Part shown: piece by piece, positions 21,309 through 30,931 of the stretch
How the letters are laid out: every line of letters starts with the position of its first letter
How positions within the stretch are numbered: position 1 is the stretch's first letter
IMG/VR virus record: IMGVR_UViG_3300006802_000179
Coordinates: 1 to 43,048 of that record
Length of the DNA: 43,048 nt
Strand: one strand, 5' to 3'
Source: a virus
The notes under the pieces: model-generated
What the model saw: only the letters and a program-made list of their open reading frames with translations
Databases searched by the model: none
What the model was told of the DNA's origin: nothing
Program-made: the position numbers and the translations under genes

Positions 21309-21974
21309 CTACCCTTTGGTAAGCTCATCCCAATAATGCTGGAATTGACTTGGACTTGCTTTAGCCCACTTTTCATCGGCGTCAGGGGTCCGAGTTGTCG
21401 CCATTTGGTCCCTAGATGCCTTTGCTGCTCTTGTGTTTTCAGTCAACTGTGGGTCTGCCTTGAAATCAATATCCTTTGCCATTTGTTTTGTAATGACAGA
21501 AAGAGTCTTGTTCCACGCGGCGGGATTCTGTTTCCTGTTCTCCCAGACTTTCAGAACCCGCTGGTCTTGTTGGGCAAAAACGCCCAAATAAGCCTTTACA
21601 AGTCCCTCTTTTCCGGCAAGTGCTGGCACAGAATCCTGTATTTGTTTCACAGTTTGCGAAATGTCCGCTTCTTCAGCCGCTCTCTGGCGCTCTTGTTTCA
21701 TTCCCTCAAGCTGCTCAGATACGCGATTTAGAGCTGTTTTGACTTCCCAATCATTGGTATGCAATGACTTCACAACATTCTTGAACCCGTCTGGATCATA
21801 CGAAGGATCGGGAACCGAAATGTCAGGAGGCGGTTGCTCTACGTTTTGTCTGGGTTGAGCCGCAAAGGAGTTTGCAGCCTGTTCAACCGGAAATTGCCTG
21901 AAAACATCTTCAAGCGTTTCATCCTGTGGCTGCTCCTGACTAGAAACATTGTTCAATTGTTCCTGTTCTGCCAT
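21309..21974 (-). CDS. scaffolding-like protein
   Basis: 221 residues, very acidic and Gln-rich, with a disordered N-terminal third (QPQDETLEDVFRQFPVEQAANSF, DPSYDPDG) and a long central helix (AALNRVSEQLEGMKQERQRAAEEAD type). Position immediately before the capsid gene and composition fit a head scaffold that guides capsid assembly and is removed on packaging. No direct sequence signature, so inferred. Confidence 0.65.
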   Translation of the reverse strand: MAEQEQLNNVSSQEQPQDETLEDVFRQFPVEQAANSFAAQPRQNVEQPPPDISVPDPSYDPDGFKNVVKSLHTNDWEVKTALNRVSEQLEGMKQERQRAAEEADISQTVKQIQDSVPALAGKEGLVKAYLGVFAQQDQRVLKVWENRKQNPAAWNKTLSVITKQMAKDIDFKADPQLTENTRAAKASRDQMATTRTPDADEKWAKASPSQFQHYWDELTKG

Positions 21975-22177
21975 TCGTCGTTACCTCTTAAATAATTTAC
22001 TAGATCATCAAAACCCTGCCGCCGACCTGTTTCATAAAGCAATTTTGTTGCTTGTTCCTGCAAGTCTTTGGAAGGAACCAGCAGAAGCAATGAAGGCCGA
22101 CGATCTAAAAGAGCCTCCATTACTACCGCAAATTCTGGGCGCATACGAAGTTTTATCAAGGCTTCTTGTTCTGTCAT
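21953..22177 (-). CDS. hypothetical head-region protein
   Basis: 74 residues, all-helical in appearance (EQEALIKLRMRPEFAVVMEALLDRR), overlapping the scaffold-like gene by 22 bases and the 22174 gene by ATGA. Small proteins in this place are common in phage head modules; function unknown. Confidence 0.55.
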   Translation of the reverse strand: MTEQEALIKLRMRPEFAVVMEALLDRRPSLLLLVPSKDLQEQATKLLYETGRRQGFDDLVNYLRGNDEWQNRNN

Positions 22178-23085
22178 ACCACTTTTGCAAGAAATCCGTT
22201 AATGTAAGCAGTACATTCAATATTGGTTCCGCTAGACAAAGCCCGTATTCGCACATCAGCATTCGCTGGAACTATATAAAACGGGTCAAAATCAGCACCG
22301 CCAAAACTTGTATTGGATGCACTAAAAAACGCCTTTGGCTTGAAAACACTTCCTTTATCGCGGATCTCAAGCCGAAACTCCGCGCTGGAACTTGTTTTTT
22401 CAATTACATTTACATGAACACTGGTGATAAACCAGTAATCAATATTGCTCAATGTAGTAGCGCATTTTTCAGACTGGTTTCTGCCAGCGGCAACAATGCA
22501 ATGAACTTTTGTTCCATCAGAAGGAACCCCGCTTGGAGCATCTTCACCTAACTGATAAACAGAGATTGTTCCAACATTGTCGGCATTACCCAGGTTCTCA
22601 ATGCGGTTACACCTTGCCATTGGCGTTCCAAGAGAAACGGCTGTTTGCCCATTGGCAACCACGTTTTGAGAAACAAACGTAAAGTTTCCAGAGCCATCAA
22701 CCGTATGGCCTTCTACACCATAAGTGGTCGAATCTGACCCGCTTGAACTGACAAGCAGGCCAATACTGTTAGCCGCAACGTATGTCTCGTTATCAACGCT
22801 TGATGGCAGAGTCATCACGGTTGCAATGTCTCCGCTAACAGAAGCGTTTCTGCCAAACTTCAACAGATTCTTTTTCTTGGCATCAACGCTGACTGTTACA
22901 CCATATTGTTCCTTGACAACATTGATTGCTTGCGTAATTCGTGGATCGGCACCCATATTGATTATGTTGTCCCTGCTATCAAGAATGTATGGCGAACCAT
23001 CAACAACGATAATTCGGCAAAGAGGCGATCTGTAAAAGTTGCTGCGCGTTGCCTCGTCAACAACCTGAGCGTATCCGTCCCTCAC
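22174..23085 (-). CDS. putative head-associated structural protein
   Basis: 303 residues. After a short helical start the chain is beta-rich (ATVMTLPSSVDNETYVAANSIGLLVSSSGSD; FRLEIRDKGSVF), with Gly/Ser/Asn-rich turns and a C-terminal ADVRIRALSSGTNIECTAYINGFLAKV sheet like jelly-roll or Ig-like decoration folds. It lies between portal and scaffold genes. A capsid decoration or minor head role is a guess; no family recognised. Confidence 0.5.
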   Translation of the reverse strand: MRDGYAQVVDEATRSNFYRSPLCRIIVVDGSPYILDSRDNIINMGADPRITQAINVVKEQYGVTVSVDAKKKNLLKFGRNASVSGDIATVMTLPSSVDNETYVAANSIGLLVSSSGSDSTTYGVEGHTVDGSGNFTFVSQNVVANGQTAVSLGTPMARCNRIENLGNADNVGTISVYQLGEDAPSGVPSDGTKVHCIVAAGRNQSEKCATTLSNIDYWFITSVHVNVIEKTSSSAEFRLEIRDKGSVFKPKAFFSASNTSFGGADFDPFYIVPANADVRIRALSSGTNIECTAYINGFLAKVV

Positions 23086-25004
23086 TCATTTTTACCCTGA
23101 GAAGCCATGCTTTGATTTGCTTGCGCCATGAGTTTTGCGTATTCCACATCTTCTTTCGTGGACAAATCCTGAGCATGTTTGATGAAATCAATGATTGTTT
23201 CGCTTTCTTTTTGCTCGGCATCCCGAACAGACGCTTTCTCCTTTTGTGCAATTGCAGCCATCTTGATCTGCCTGTCTTTAGACAATTCCTGAATCTGCGC
23301 CTGCAATTGCTGGATAACTTGCTGCATCTGCATTACCTGCGGGTCTTGCTGTTGCTGAGTATTTACATATCTCTCTGGATTCTTTGTTCCAGCATCCTTG
23401 TACATATTCAGCAACAAGTCTCTTGGCTTGAGCAGCGGAGCAAACATCGGATTTGCAGAAGCAAAAGCCGTTACTTGTGTCTGCCTCATCATTCTCTGTT
23501 CTTCTCCAAGAATGCCCTTTGCCCCAACAACGTCAAAATGGATAACTGACAGTTCGTTGTACTGATTCCCGCCAATACGGACAAAATCTTTTGTATCCAT
23601 ATCATCTGAATAAAACGTATATTCAGATAGCCATTTCAGGTTAAGGGCATGTTGCATGTAAAGAAAAGTTCTCAAGGAACCTGTCAACTTCTCAATAAAG
23701 TCAACCGTCCTGACTTCAGCACCCTGAGCAATCTTCTGGACTTCAGTGGCAGTCTGCCTGTCTGAATTGGGCACCCCACTGCGAACGGCGGAAACACCCG
23801 TTCCCTCCTGCATGTTCCTCAAAACCATCTCAAGGCCGCGCAAAGCCGCCATAGGATCACCAATAACAACCTGCTTAAAATCAGCACCACCTTTGGACGG
23901 AACGGAAGCGCCAGGGAATATCGTAGGCCCACCGTTTATGGCAAATGACGGATCAGAGCCGTCATAGACGATAGGCGGCTGAGTGTTCAGCCTGACCGAA
24001 TCAAGAAACTCGTTTGCCAGCACAGAGGCCAACTTGCCCGTTGCCGAGAGCTTGATAATCGGAGAAGTGTAATAAGGGTCGCGCGGGTCTTGTTTTTCAT
24101 AACCGCCGTAAATAATCGGCGGATATGGAAGGTCATTGGTATCCCAGAATACCAACACACCATTGGCAAGGATTACCTTGCTGTTTGGCAGATAAACGTC
24201 TTCCCTTGCGCGCTTAACAACCACGTCACCCCAATAGGTAATAATCTCAAGGTCTTTGGTTGTCCTTTGCTCTCCGTGATCGCCTATTTGATGCTCATCT
24301 TCTGGAACCTGTCCAAACTTGGACTGCATCCAGCCTTTGCCCTTTTGTATGTCCAGCTTCCAGCGGGGCATATATGACCGGATAATCATGCTTCCGGTAT
24401 AGAACATATTCTGGGCAACGCATCTCGGAGAGGGGTCTGGAAAGCAGTTCCACATGCTGTGTGGAATCCAGACAGGGGCACCAATCATCTTGACCTTTGT
24501 GCCGTCCATAACGTGCATGTCTTCGTACCAGTCAATTTCTGCTACGAACCCGCCATGATGGAGTGCTTCCTTCTGGGACAGCTCAAAACGCCGCTTAAAC
24601 CCAAAATCCTGATGCTGTTGGGAAAACAGGTTCTTTATCAGGTTGTCAGCAATGGTCTGTTGAGGCTCCTGCGGCTGCTGACCTTGAGCCATAGGCAATT
24701 CAACGTGCGGCTCAAACCAGTCACGCTCTGCCGGAAACGTAATTCTCATAACATCGGCAGAAATGATTTCAGAAACCTTTGAGATTTCCCCAAGTTCAAT
24801 GGTGGATTGCCAGCCAGGGCCAAGCGTCTGACCATCAATGGCAATCCTTTGAAGCGGCTCCATCTTTAGTTGACGGTCCACCTCTTTCCATTTCTTCTCA
24901 TGGGACTTGCGAAATTCAGAGGTTTCACGATTATGCAACTCGTCTTTTACAAACTGTTCGACTGTTGCCCAATCGCTTTTGCTGATTTTGCGTTGCTTTA
25001 CCAA
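23082..25004 (-). CDS. portal protein
   Basis: 640 residues. Long N-terminal helical region, central motif-rich segments (SMWNCFPDPSPR, PPIIYGGYEKQDPRDPYYTSPI, MQEGTGVSAVRSGVPNSDRQTATEVQ) typical of podovirus head-to-tail connector proteins, and a Gln-rich C-terminal coiled coil (QQQQDPQVMQMQQVIQQLQ). Directly follows the large terminase and precedes head genes. Forms the dodecameric ring for DNA entry and exit. It ends with an ATGA overlap. Confidence 0.85.
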   Translation of the reverse strand: MVKQRKISKSDWATVEQFVKDELHNRETSEFRKSHEKKWKEVDRQLKMEPLQRIAIDGQTLGPGWQSTIELGEISKVSEIISADVMRITFPAERDWFEPHVELPMAQGQQPQEPQQTIADNLIKNLFSQQHQDFGFKRRFELSQKEALHHGGFVAEIDWYEDMHVMDGTKVKMIGAPVWIPHSMWNCFPDPSPRCVAQNMFYTGSMIIRSYMPRWKLDIQKGKGWMQSKFGQVPEDEHQIGDHGEQRTTKDLEIITYWGDVVVKRAREDVYLPNSKVILANGVLVFWDTNDLPYPPIIYGGYEKQDPRDPYYTSPIIKLSATGKLASVLANEFLDSVRLNTQPPIVYDGSDPSFAINGGPTIFPGASVPSKGGADFKQVVIGDPMAALRGLEMVLRNMQEGTGVSAVRSGVPNSDRQTATEVQKIAQGAEVRTVDFIEKLTGSLRTFLYMQHALNLKWLSEYTFYSDDMDTKDFVRIGGNQYNELSVIHFDVVGAKGILGEEQRMMRQTQVTAFASANPMFAPLLKPRDLLLNMYKDAGTKNPERYVNTQQQQDPQVMQMQQVIQQLQAQIQELSKDRQIKMAAIAQKEKASVRDAEQKESETIIDFIKHAQDLSTKEDVEYAKLMAQANQSMASQGKNE

Positions 25005-26467
25005 CTTGAATATCCTCTGGCTATAACCTGTTTTTTGGTTTTGACTACTTTGGTATGGGCATGTCTAAGCATCATGTGCGCGTACCGGGTAGCCGAAATC
25101 AAATCATCCATGAGGTCAACAATCTTGCCGTTTTCGTCACGGTGATACATTCTGATTTCTTCCAATAAAAGCCTACAGGTTGAAAAAATAAATAATTTGC
25201 CATTTTCAAAACGGTTAAACATATCCAGAAGGGACTTTTCCCTTGAGTTTCCACCTTCGCCTTCTTTTTGCTTCAAGGCAAAGTCAGGCGGGTTTGTCGC
25301 CTTGTCGTTAAGCATGTTCAGGCCGGCATGTTCGTATTCCTGCCTGATCTGCTTGCCCGTTCCCTTTTCTGTGTTCAGCCCGTCATGGGGCCATGCAACA
25401 GGTATCCAGTCACCCCATTTCTTTATTTCGTCCGCATGTTGGGTGGGAACGCGGGACTTCACCCTGTACTCGGATGCCACATAAACAGCGTCGGAATCCC
25501 TGTCCCAAGCAAGGCGAACGGCGGCAAACGGGTGATTCCAGCCAAAATCAAGCCCGACAATCTGCGCCCAATGAATCGGTATCTCGAAAGGCTCGACAAC
25601 AAACGATTCTTCGGAAAACGGGAAAATAAGGCCAGAACCCATCATCGGGGTGCCTTTTGAGCGCATTTCCCGCTCATGGGGAGGAAACGCCGACAGACGC
25701 TGTTCCTTTTCATCGTCAGTCAAATGCGGCGCGTCATCCCAAGTGGCCGTTACAAGCGCCTGACCACGTTTGAGGTCGTTGGTAAAGTTAATAACGACCT
25801 GCGTCATGCCTTCTTCTGGTGTCGCCGTGATATACAAAATGGCGTCTTTTCTGGACAAAGTGCCACGAATGAACTGCGACCAGATTTCTACTGGAGGTTC
25901 TTCGTCAAGCCACCCAACATCAAACCTTGTTCCCATGAAAGCCTTTGGCTTCTGGTCATAAGACATGATTGAAATCTTTGACCACCTGCCCGTAGGAACA
26001 TGCTTTACCAGAACATCCGAGATGGCCCCAGGCACACCAGGCTTCATCTTGAAGGTCTTGTTGATGTATTCATACGGTATGGCACCAGTCCCAAGTTGGG
26101 TCTTGTCCATGATTTCGCCAAACAACTCCTTTTGCACGACCTTGACGGCGGCATCGTTTGTTTTGGCACCAACAATGATTTCTACCGGACGATGGAATCT
26201 TGTCCCTTCCCACCAATCAGGGTAAAGCCCTGTGGCATGAAATGCAGTCTCGGCAGCGGCACAAAACGTCTTGCCGGTTCCATTTCCAGCCATCAAAAAC
26301 CGTTGCATTGCAGGGGCGTGTGTTTCATGCCCCATAGCATTGTGGAACTGAAGTTGATATGGATATGGATCGTAGCGTTCAAGTTTTGAGGTTTTCTTCT
26401 GAAACTCGTAATCCTCAAACTTTTGTACCAGATCACGAAGAACTTCTTCCCTACTCATAAGCAACAC
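24998..26467 (-). CDS. terminase large subunit
   Basis: 489 residues. ATPase domain with Walker A GNGTGKT (about residue 60), Walker B FDVGWLDEEPP (about 180) and a coupling segment YITATP; C-terminal RNase H-like nuclease with VGLDFGWNHPFAAV, GDWIPVAWPHDG and a final acidic DLMDDLISATRYA. The packaging motor that translocates and cuts DNA. Unusually, nine kilobases of glycan genes separate it from the small subunit gene. Confidence 0.9.
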   Translation of the reverse strand: MLLMSREEVLRDLVQKFEDYEFQKKTSKLERYDPYPYQLQFHNAMGHETHAPAMQRFLMAGNGTGKTFCAAAETAFHATGLYPDWWEGTRFHRPVEIIVGAKTNDAAVKVVQKELFGEIMDKTQLGTGAIPYEYINKTFKMKPGVPGAISDVLVKHVPTGRWSKISIMSYDQKPKAFMGTRFDVGWLDEEPPVEIWSQFIRGTLSRKDAILYITATPEEGMTQVVINFTNDLKRGQALVTATWDDAPHLTDDEKEQRLSAFPPHEREMRSKGTPMMGSGLIFPFSEESFVVEPFEIPIHWAQIVGLDFGWNHPFAAVRLAWDRDSDAVYVASEYRVKSRVPTQHADEIKKWGDWIPVAWPHDGLNTEKGTGKQIRQEYEHAGLNMLNDKATNPPDFALKQKEGEGGNSREKSLLDMFNRFENGKLFIFSTCRLLLEEIRMYHRDENGKIVDLMDDLISATRYAHMMLRHAHTKVVKTKKQVIARGYSSW

Positions 26468-26497
26468 ACACTTCGCACATGGTTCCTTTCAGATTTT

Positions 26498-27187
26498 TCA
26501 GTTATCATCTTTTGCGCTCAACATTCTTTCCTTGCATTGATGCCAAAGCCACGAATACGGGCCATTCTTGTATTTGTCAAAACACGGCGTTCCAAGCGTG
26601 TAGTGATACAACTTTGGGGGCTTTTCAGGCTTTGGGTATTCGCCAACAAGGTAATTCCACTCTTTAGGCAGTCCGCCTATTTGCCACGGAGTACACCAGG
26701 TAAACTGATGCAGGTCCAAACCGTGCGTCTTTTCTACATATTCCGGCGTTAATTTCCGGCACAAAGCGTTGTTAAACAGCATTACGGAAGACCAGTTTTT
26801 CTTCTCATACTTTGTCTGGACGTGGCCTAAAAACTTCTTTTCAGTAGTCGGCGTGTATTCGTGCTTTACAACCCTGACGGCGATGTTGTAGTGATCCATC
26901 CTTGTCAGGTAATTCGCCAGTTCGCCAACATCTCCAGTGCAAAGCATGTCGCAGTCCATAAATACGGCATAACCTTGAAAGTCGCATAAATATGGAACAA
27001 GAAAACGGGTAATCGCAAAATCAGTGGAGTCATATTCACCACGTTTGCGATTAAAAAAGCCCCTGGAAAGTTCTTTCTTCAGGGGCGCTATGGACACCGG
27101 AACGCTGGCGTTTTCAAGAATGGAGTGACTGAGCACATGATATGCCACAGTCTCCGCTTCATCATAACCTATCCATATTCGGACCAT
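26498..27187 (-). CDS. glycosyltransferase, GT8-like
   Basis: About 229 residues from ATG 27187 (MVRIWIGYDEAETVAYHVLSHSI); the first Met of the longer frame lies in the upstream gene. YAVFMDCDMLC contains a DxD nucleotide-sugar/metal motif; IWIGYDE at the start and the WCTPWQIGGLPKEWNY region match GT8-like and related phage/host glycosyltransferases. C-terminal YHYTLGTPC is also characteristic. Last gene of the glycan cassette, directly before large terminase. Sugar and acceptor unknown. Confidence 0.7.
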   Translation of the reverse strand: MVRIWIGYDEAETVAYHVLSHSILENASVPVSIAPLKKELSRGFFNRKRGEYDSTDFAITRFLVPYLCDFQGYAVFMDCDMLCTGDVGELANYLTRMDHYNIAVRVVKHEYTPTTEKKFLGHVQTKYEKKNWSSVMLFNNALCRKLTPEYVEKTHGLDLHQFTWCTPWQIGGLPKEWNYLVGEYPKPEKPPKLYHYTLGTPCFDKYKNGPYSWLWHQCKERMLSAKDDN

Positions 27188-27933
27188 CCGGCGTATTCCT
27201 TCCATATTCCATTTTTCAATTCATCCTTTGTCCACTGCTGATAAGCAAGACTCCAGAACAACCTTTCACGGTCATCTGGGTACTTGGGACTTTCAATACT
27301 GCTCAATTCTTCTATTGGCAAAGCCATTGGGCTGACAGCACACTTCTTGTCACAAAACACCGGAACACCCATTTGCAGGGCATCCAGACCCGCCATTGAC
27401 ATATAGGTAATCAAGGCATGGCAATTGAGAAGTTGGTCCTCTATGCCGCCTTTGGCGTCTTTTGGCCTGACAAGTATCGGGCGCTTTGTATGCCGGCGTA
27501 TTTCCTGAACAACCCCGCTTAACCACTTCTGCAAGGACTGTCCATGAAACTTGAAAGCCCATTCAGTCGATAGGGCAATCAGGATATGATGACCCGTTGT
27601 CCACGGTCTTATTTCACCGCCAAACTTCTTTGTAATCGCTTCCCACCGATCCGGCGGTCTGTCATCAAGGGCTACATACTGGTCAAGGTTTTTGGTTATG
27701 CGGAAATACCTGTTCCTGCCACGATAACCATTGTCCATCTCATAGACATTGCAATTTGCGCCCCATACTCTTGCGTTCAGCTCTGGGGCACCCCTGATTT
27801 TTCCCCATACAATGGCATCACCGCCACGGTAGCCAGGGTTTGCCTCGGGGTGGAACTTTGCATTAACGCTCGTTGCAGCCGCCTCTACATAAGGCTTTCT
27901 GATTGGAGAGCCACAAGCATAAGCGTGAATCAT
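27169..27933 (-). CDS. putative glycosyltransferase or polysaccharide-type protein
   Basis: 254 residues: alternating alpha/beta segments (HAYACGSPIRKPY, AIVWGKIRGAPEL, HHILIALSTEWAFKFHG), and HALITYMSMAGLDALQMGVPVFCDKKCAVSPMAL, which is like the sugar-donor site of GT-B enzymes (G.....A...GVPVF). Proteins with this pattern occur in capsule and O-antigen loci. It sits between the GT2-like and GT8-like genes with ATGA overlap. Precise family uncertain. Confidence 0.55.
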   Translation of the reverse strand: MIHAYACGSPIRKPYVEAAATSVNAKFHPEANPGYRGGDAIVWGKIRGAPELNARVWGANCNVYEMDNGYRGRNRYFRITKNLDQYVALDDRPPDRWEAITKKFGGEIRPWTTGHHILIALSTEWAFKFHGQSLQKWLSGVVQEIRRHTKRPILVRPKDAKGGIEDQLLNCHALITYMSMAGLDALQMGVPVFCDKKCAVSPMALPIEELSSIESPKYPDDRERLFWSLAYQQWTKDELKNGIWKEYAGWSEYG

Positions 27934-28550
27934 ACGAGCGTCTTGATTTTGTCTGCCATTTTCTGCCGTTTATCGACAGTTTCATTCAATATTTTCATGG
28001 CATTTGAGCCATCGTTGTTTTCCCTTGCTCTTTTGTAGGTTGCGTCACCCACCTTTGCATGAGAAATATGGACATTCTTGACAAAAATCAGCGTGCCGGC
28101 ACGTCTGGCCACATCAATCATCCATGTATCAGGCCCGAAATGCTGAAACCTTTCATCCCAATAACCGATTTCTTCCACAAACCGTTTTGTAAACGCGGGA
28201 GACATACTCTTGTTCTTCCCGTTTGGAAGATCGGAAGGGCATAACACGGACAGGCCATGAGAGGGCATCGTTTCCTCAAAAATCGTATTCCAGAAACGGG
28301 TTTTCCACTCAAAATCATCGCAACCAAAAAACAGAATATCGCCTTTGGCAATATCTACAAGATGGCGCATTGCCTTACCCGAATGAAGCGGCTTGCCTAT
28401 GATTACGTCCCGATATTCATTCTTTAACGGGTCATCCTCGTCAACATAAACAAGAACCTCAATCTGGCCTTCTGCCATGTCTATCGCCTGCTGGCGCGAC
28501 TTGTGGCACATATCCGGCCTTCCCCTGCTTGGCATTAGTACACTTAACAT
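27930..28550 (-). CDS. glycosyltransferase, GT2-like
   Basis: 206 residues starting MLSVLMPSRGRPDMC, the beginning of GT-A family 2 enzymes (SV..P..RP). EVLVYVDEDDP and GDILFFGCDDFEW provide the acidic nucleotide-binding and DxD-like residues; RFVEEIGYWDERFQHFGPDTWMID matches the acceptor-side region. Shorter than most GT2 proteins but complete in motifs. ATGA overlaps both neighbours. Confidence 0.7.
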   Translation of the reverse strand: MLSVLMPSRGRPDMCHKSRQQAIDMAEGQIEVLVYVDEDDPLKNEYRDVIIGKPLHSGKAMRHLVDIAKGDILFFGCDDFEWKTRFWNTIFEETMPSHGLSVLCPSDLPNGKNKSMSPAFTKRFVEEIGYWDERFQHFGPDTWMIDVARRAGTLIFVKNVHISHAKVGDATYKRARENNDGSNAMKILNETVDKRQKMADKIKTLV

Positions 28551-29263
28551 TCCCAGATTATTGTGCTGTAAGCGTTATGCATCAATCCACATATTTGAGA
28601 ACGACCTTTATAAATTATCTTGCCGGGTATGCTTTCCAGCAGACCCTCTACATAGCCTTTTTTCTTGTGCCACTGCATTGCAAGATAATCATAAATATTT
28701 AAAGGGTCATAAAACTCATAAACAGGTTCTATGTGAACACATTTATCGTAGTGTCTTTTCAGGAACTCAAGAAACGGGCGTGGATTCTTTAACTGCTCAA
28801 GGGAGTGAACAGTCAATGCTATTTTTTGATCTGCATTGTAGTTGCGCTCCGGCTGAAACGCAGCGCCTTCCATATCAAAAACATGAGCATCGATTCCCTT
28901 TGCCCTGACTTTCATTGCGGCCATTTGCGAGAAATCAAACCCTTTTAACCTGTTTATTCCAAATTCTTTCAAAAAAACAAGATTCTCACCAAGACCACAT
29001 CCATATTCATGTATTTCCAAGTCTTCGCCATCAGAAGTGATCAGGGATTTAATGGCGTCCCATATCAATTCTTCTTTTATCTGCCTCTCATATCCTTTCA
29101 GGTGATAAAACGAATCATCAATACGAACATATTCCCTGAAATACGGAGCCTCGTCTTCTTCGCTCCATATTTTGTCCCACTTTTTCTGGTCAGGCTTGGG
29201 CGAGGCGTCGTTCAACTCCTGAAGGATCATTCTCAACGCCGCTTTCTTTTTGACTTTTTTCAT
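28544..29263 (-). CDS. SAM-dependent methyltransferase
   Basis: 239 residues. EIHEYGCGLGENLVFLKEF (about 98-116) is motif I, GFDFSQMAAMKVRAKGIDAHVFDME gives motifs II/III, and HSLEQLKNPRPFLEFL a post-motif region. Start ATG 29263 has GAGGAA upstream and overlaps the preceding gene by 74 bases. Within a glycan cassette it most likely methylates a sugar or a lipid-linked product; a DNA substrate is unlikely as no target domain is seen. Confidence 0.7.
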   Translation of the reverse strand: MKKVKKKAALRMILQELNDASPKPDQKKWDKIWSEEDEAPYFREYVRIDDSFYHLKGYERQIKEELIWDAIKSLITSDGEDLEIHEYGCGLGENLVFLKEFGINRLKGFDFSQMAAMKVRAKGIDAHVFDMEGAAFQPERNYNADQKIALTVHSLEQLKNPRPFLEFLKRHYDKCVHIEPVYEFYDPLNIYDYLAMQWHKKKGYVEGLLESIPGKIIYKGRSQICGLMHNAYSTIIWEC

Positions 29264-30020
29264 ACATTCCTCTTATGGCTTCTACTACCATTTCCACTGT
29301 CACAAGTTCTAACGCTTTTTTACAATGTCCACACTGTTTGTGGTTTCCACAAGATTCCACTCCAGCACCTCTAAGATTAACGTGTTGGTCATATCCCAGG
29401 ACTTCTGGCCCAACAAGTCCTCCCCATATAACCACTGCGGGGATTCCAAGCGCGGCGGCGGCGTGATGTAAGCCTCCATCTGTTCCAACAAAGAAAGAAC
29501 TTCTTGATAGGAGGGAACAAGCGTATCGGAAACTTGATGTGTCAACCTGCTGAACACCATCAAGTTTTCTGCCTCGTCCCTGTATGAACTCATACGGTAA
29601 ACGCTTGACGACTTCCTGCCACGATTTGAATCCCCAATCTTTGTTGCCACCGAATGACCCCTTTACGTTTGGCTCAATATAAATGAAATCCTTGTATTGC
29701 CCATATTTAGCCAATTCTTCTTCCGTGAAGAACAGTTCGCCCGGTTCCGGCCTGTAAGACTTCTTGTAAACGACCCTTTCGCCGTTCGCTTCCTGCGTCT
29801 TGTAGTAGTCAATATAAGGCCGATTGCCCTTTATTTCATGTACCCAGATCGCGCCAGCACCAGGATTGCGGTCTATCTTCGGGTTGTTCTCGAACACTTC
29901 TCCCCAAAGAACCTGTTCCATATAGTTTTGACCGAATCGGCCAAGAGCCACAGGTTTTTTATGTTTCTGGTACGCTTTTTTGACGATACCAGATAGCATA
30001 ATTTCGTCACCGTATCCCAC
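29190..30020 (-). CDS. glycosyltransferase, GT9 (heptosyltransferase-like)
   Basis: 276 residues from GTG 30020. N-terminal GYGDEIMLSGIVKKAY is the acceptor-side loop of GT9; FVGTDGGLHHAAAALGIPAVVIWGG (about 190-215) is the family's donor-site signature (G.DGG..H.A...G.P.V..WG). Such enzymes add heptose or related sugars to lipopolysaccharide. The first strand usually preceding the G-G-D loop is very short here. The 3' end overlaps the methyltransferase gene. Confidence 0.7.
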   Translation of the reverse strand: MGYGDEIMLSGIVKKAYQKHKKPVALGRFGQNYMEQVLWGEVFENNPKIDRNPGAGAIWVHEIKGNRPYIDYYKTQEANGERVVYKKSYRPEPGELFFTEEELAKYGQYKDFIYIEPNVKGSFGGNKDWGFKSWQEVVKRLPYEFIQGRGRKLDGVQQVDTSSFRYACSLLSRSSFFVGTDGGLHHAAAALGIPAVVIWGGLVGPEVLGYDQHVNLRGAGVESCGNHKQCGHCKKALELVTVEMVVEAIRGMYEKSQKESGVENDPSGVERRLAQA

Positions 30021-30022
30021 TA

Positions 30023-30931
30023 TCAGACATTCCCGTAACGGGTGTTTTTGAGCATTTTGTAGCCCTTGACCAGCTCAATAATCCCGTCATCAAGCGTGTG
30101 CAAGAACTCATAATTCGTGTTCAGAAGTTTCTTGCTTGAAACCTCGTAATTCCTTTGGTCTGGGTCTTTTCCGGCATCCATTTCTACATAGGAAAACGGA
30201 ACATGATTCTTGATCGCCTCGCAAATCTCGATTTTTGAAGCACTAAACGCCCCTACGTTATATACCCCGTCAGGCAGCTTGAAACCATGAATAATGGCCC
30301 TTGCGGCGTCCCTGACGTGCAAACAGGTGCGCTTGAAATGCCCCTCATAAATGACGATTGTCCCTTCTTTAACGGCTTTCCAGACAAAATCATTTATCAG
30401 AAGGTCAAGGCGCATCCTCGGAGACATGCCAAATACCGTGGCAAACCTCAAACTAACTGAATTGCTGCGCTGCAACAGGGCAGTTTCAACGATTGCCTTG
30501 TCTTTTGCGTAAGTAGAGAGCGGATTGATCGGTGTGCCCTCTGAGCACTCCCCTGACGAATTTGAGCCATAGGCGCTCTCGGTGGTAGGCATGATGACCT
30601 TCTGATCGTTAGAGAGCGATCTGAGCAGCCTCAGGGGGTGTTCCAGATTAACCAGGCTGGCGTCTATCGGGTTGCGGTCGCACAATGGCGCGCCGACCAG
30701 ACCGGCAAGCGGGATGATTATGTCCGCTGAAGAAACGTGGTGCTTGATTGCATCCCAATTCCTTACGTCTGCCTTTTCGACGTTAAACAGGGAATTGTTG
30801 CAAATGCCGGCAAGGCTGTTCTGGTCATAGATAAAGTTATCCACAACCTTAACCCTGTAATTCTCCGCAAGCAATTCAGGAACAAGGACGCTACCAATGT
30901 AGCCAGCGCCACCAAGAACAAGCACGTTCAT
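30023..30931 (-). CDS. NAD-dependent nucleotide-sugar epimerase/dehydratase
   Basis: 302 residues, extended SDR family. GGAGYIGS (residues 7-14) is the NAD-binding glycine motif; PLAGLVGAP follows the fourth strand; TTESAYGSN and YAKDK (about 142-146) supply the Ser and YxxxK catalytic residues; RFATVFGMSPRMRLD is the substrate-binding loop. Probably converts an activated sugar by epimerisation or dehydration. Second of two such genes in the cassette. Confidence 0.75.
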   Translation of the reverse strand: MNVLVLGGAGYIGSVLVPELLAENYRVKVVDNFIYDQNSLAGICNNSLFNVEKADVRNWDAIKHHVSSADIIIPLAGLVGAPLCDRNPIDASLVNLEHPLRLLRSLSNDQKVIMPTTESAYGSNSSGECSEGTPINPLSTYAKDKAIVETALLQRSNSVSLRFATVFGMSPRMRLDLLINDFVWKAVKEGTIVIYEGHFKRTCLHVRDAARAIIHGFKLPDGVYNVGAFSASKIEICEAIKNHVPFSYVEMDAGKDPDQRNYEVSSKKLLNTNYEFLHTLDDGIIELVKGYKMLKNTRYGNV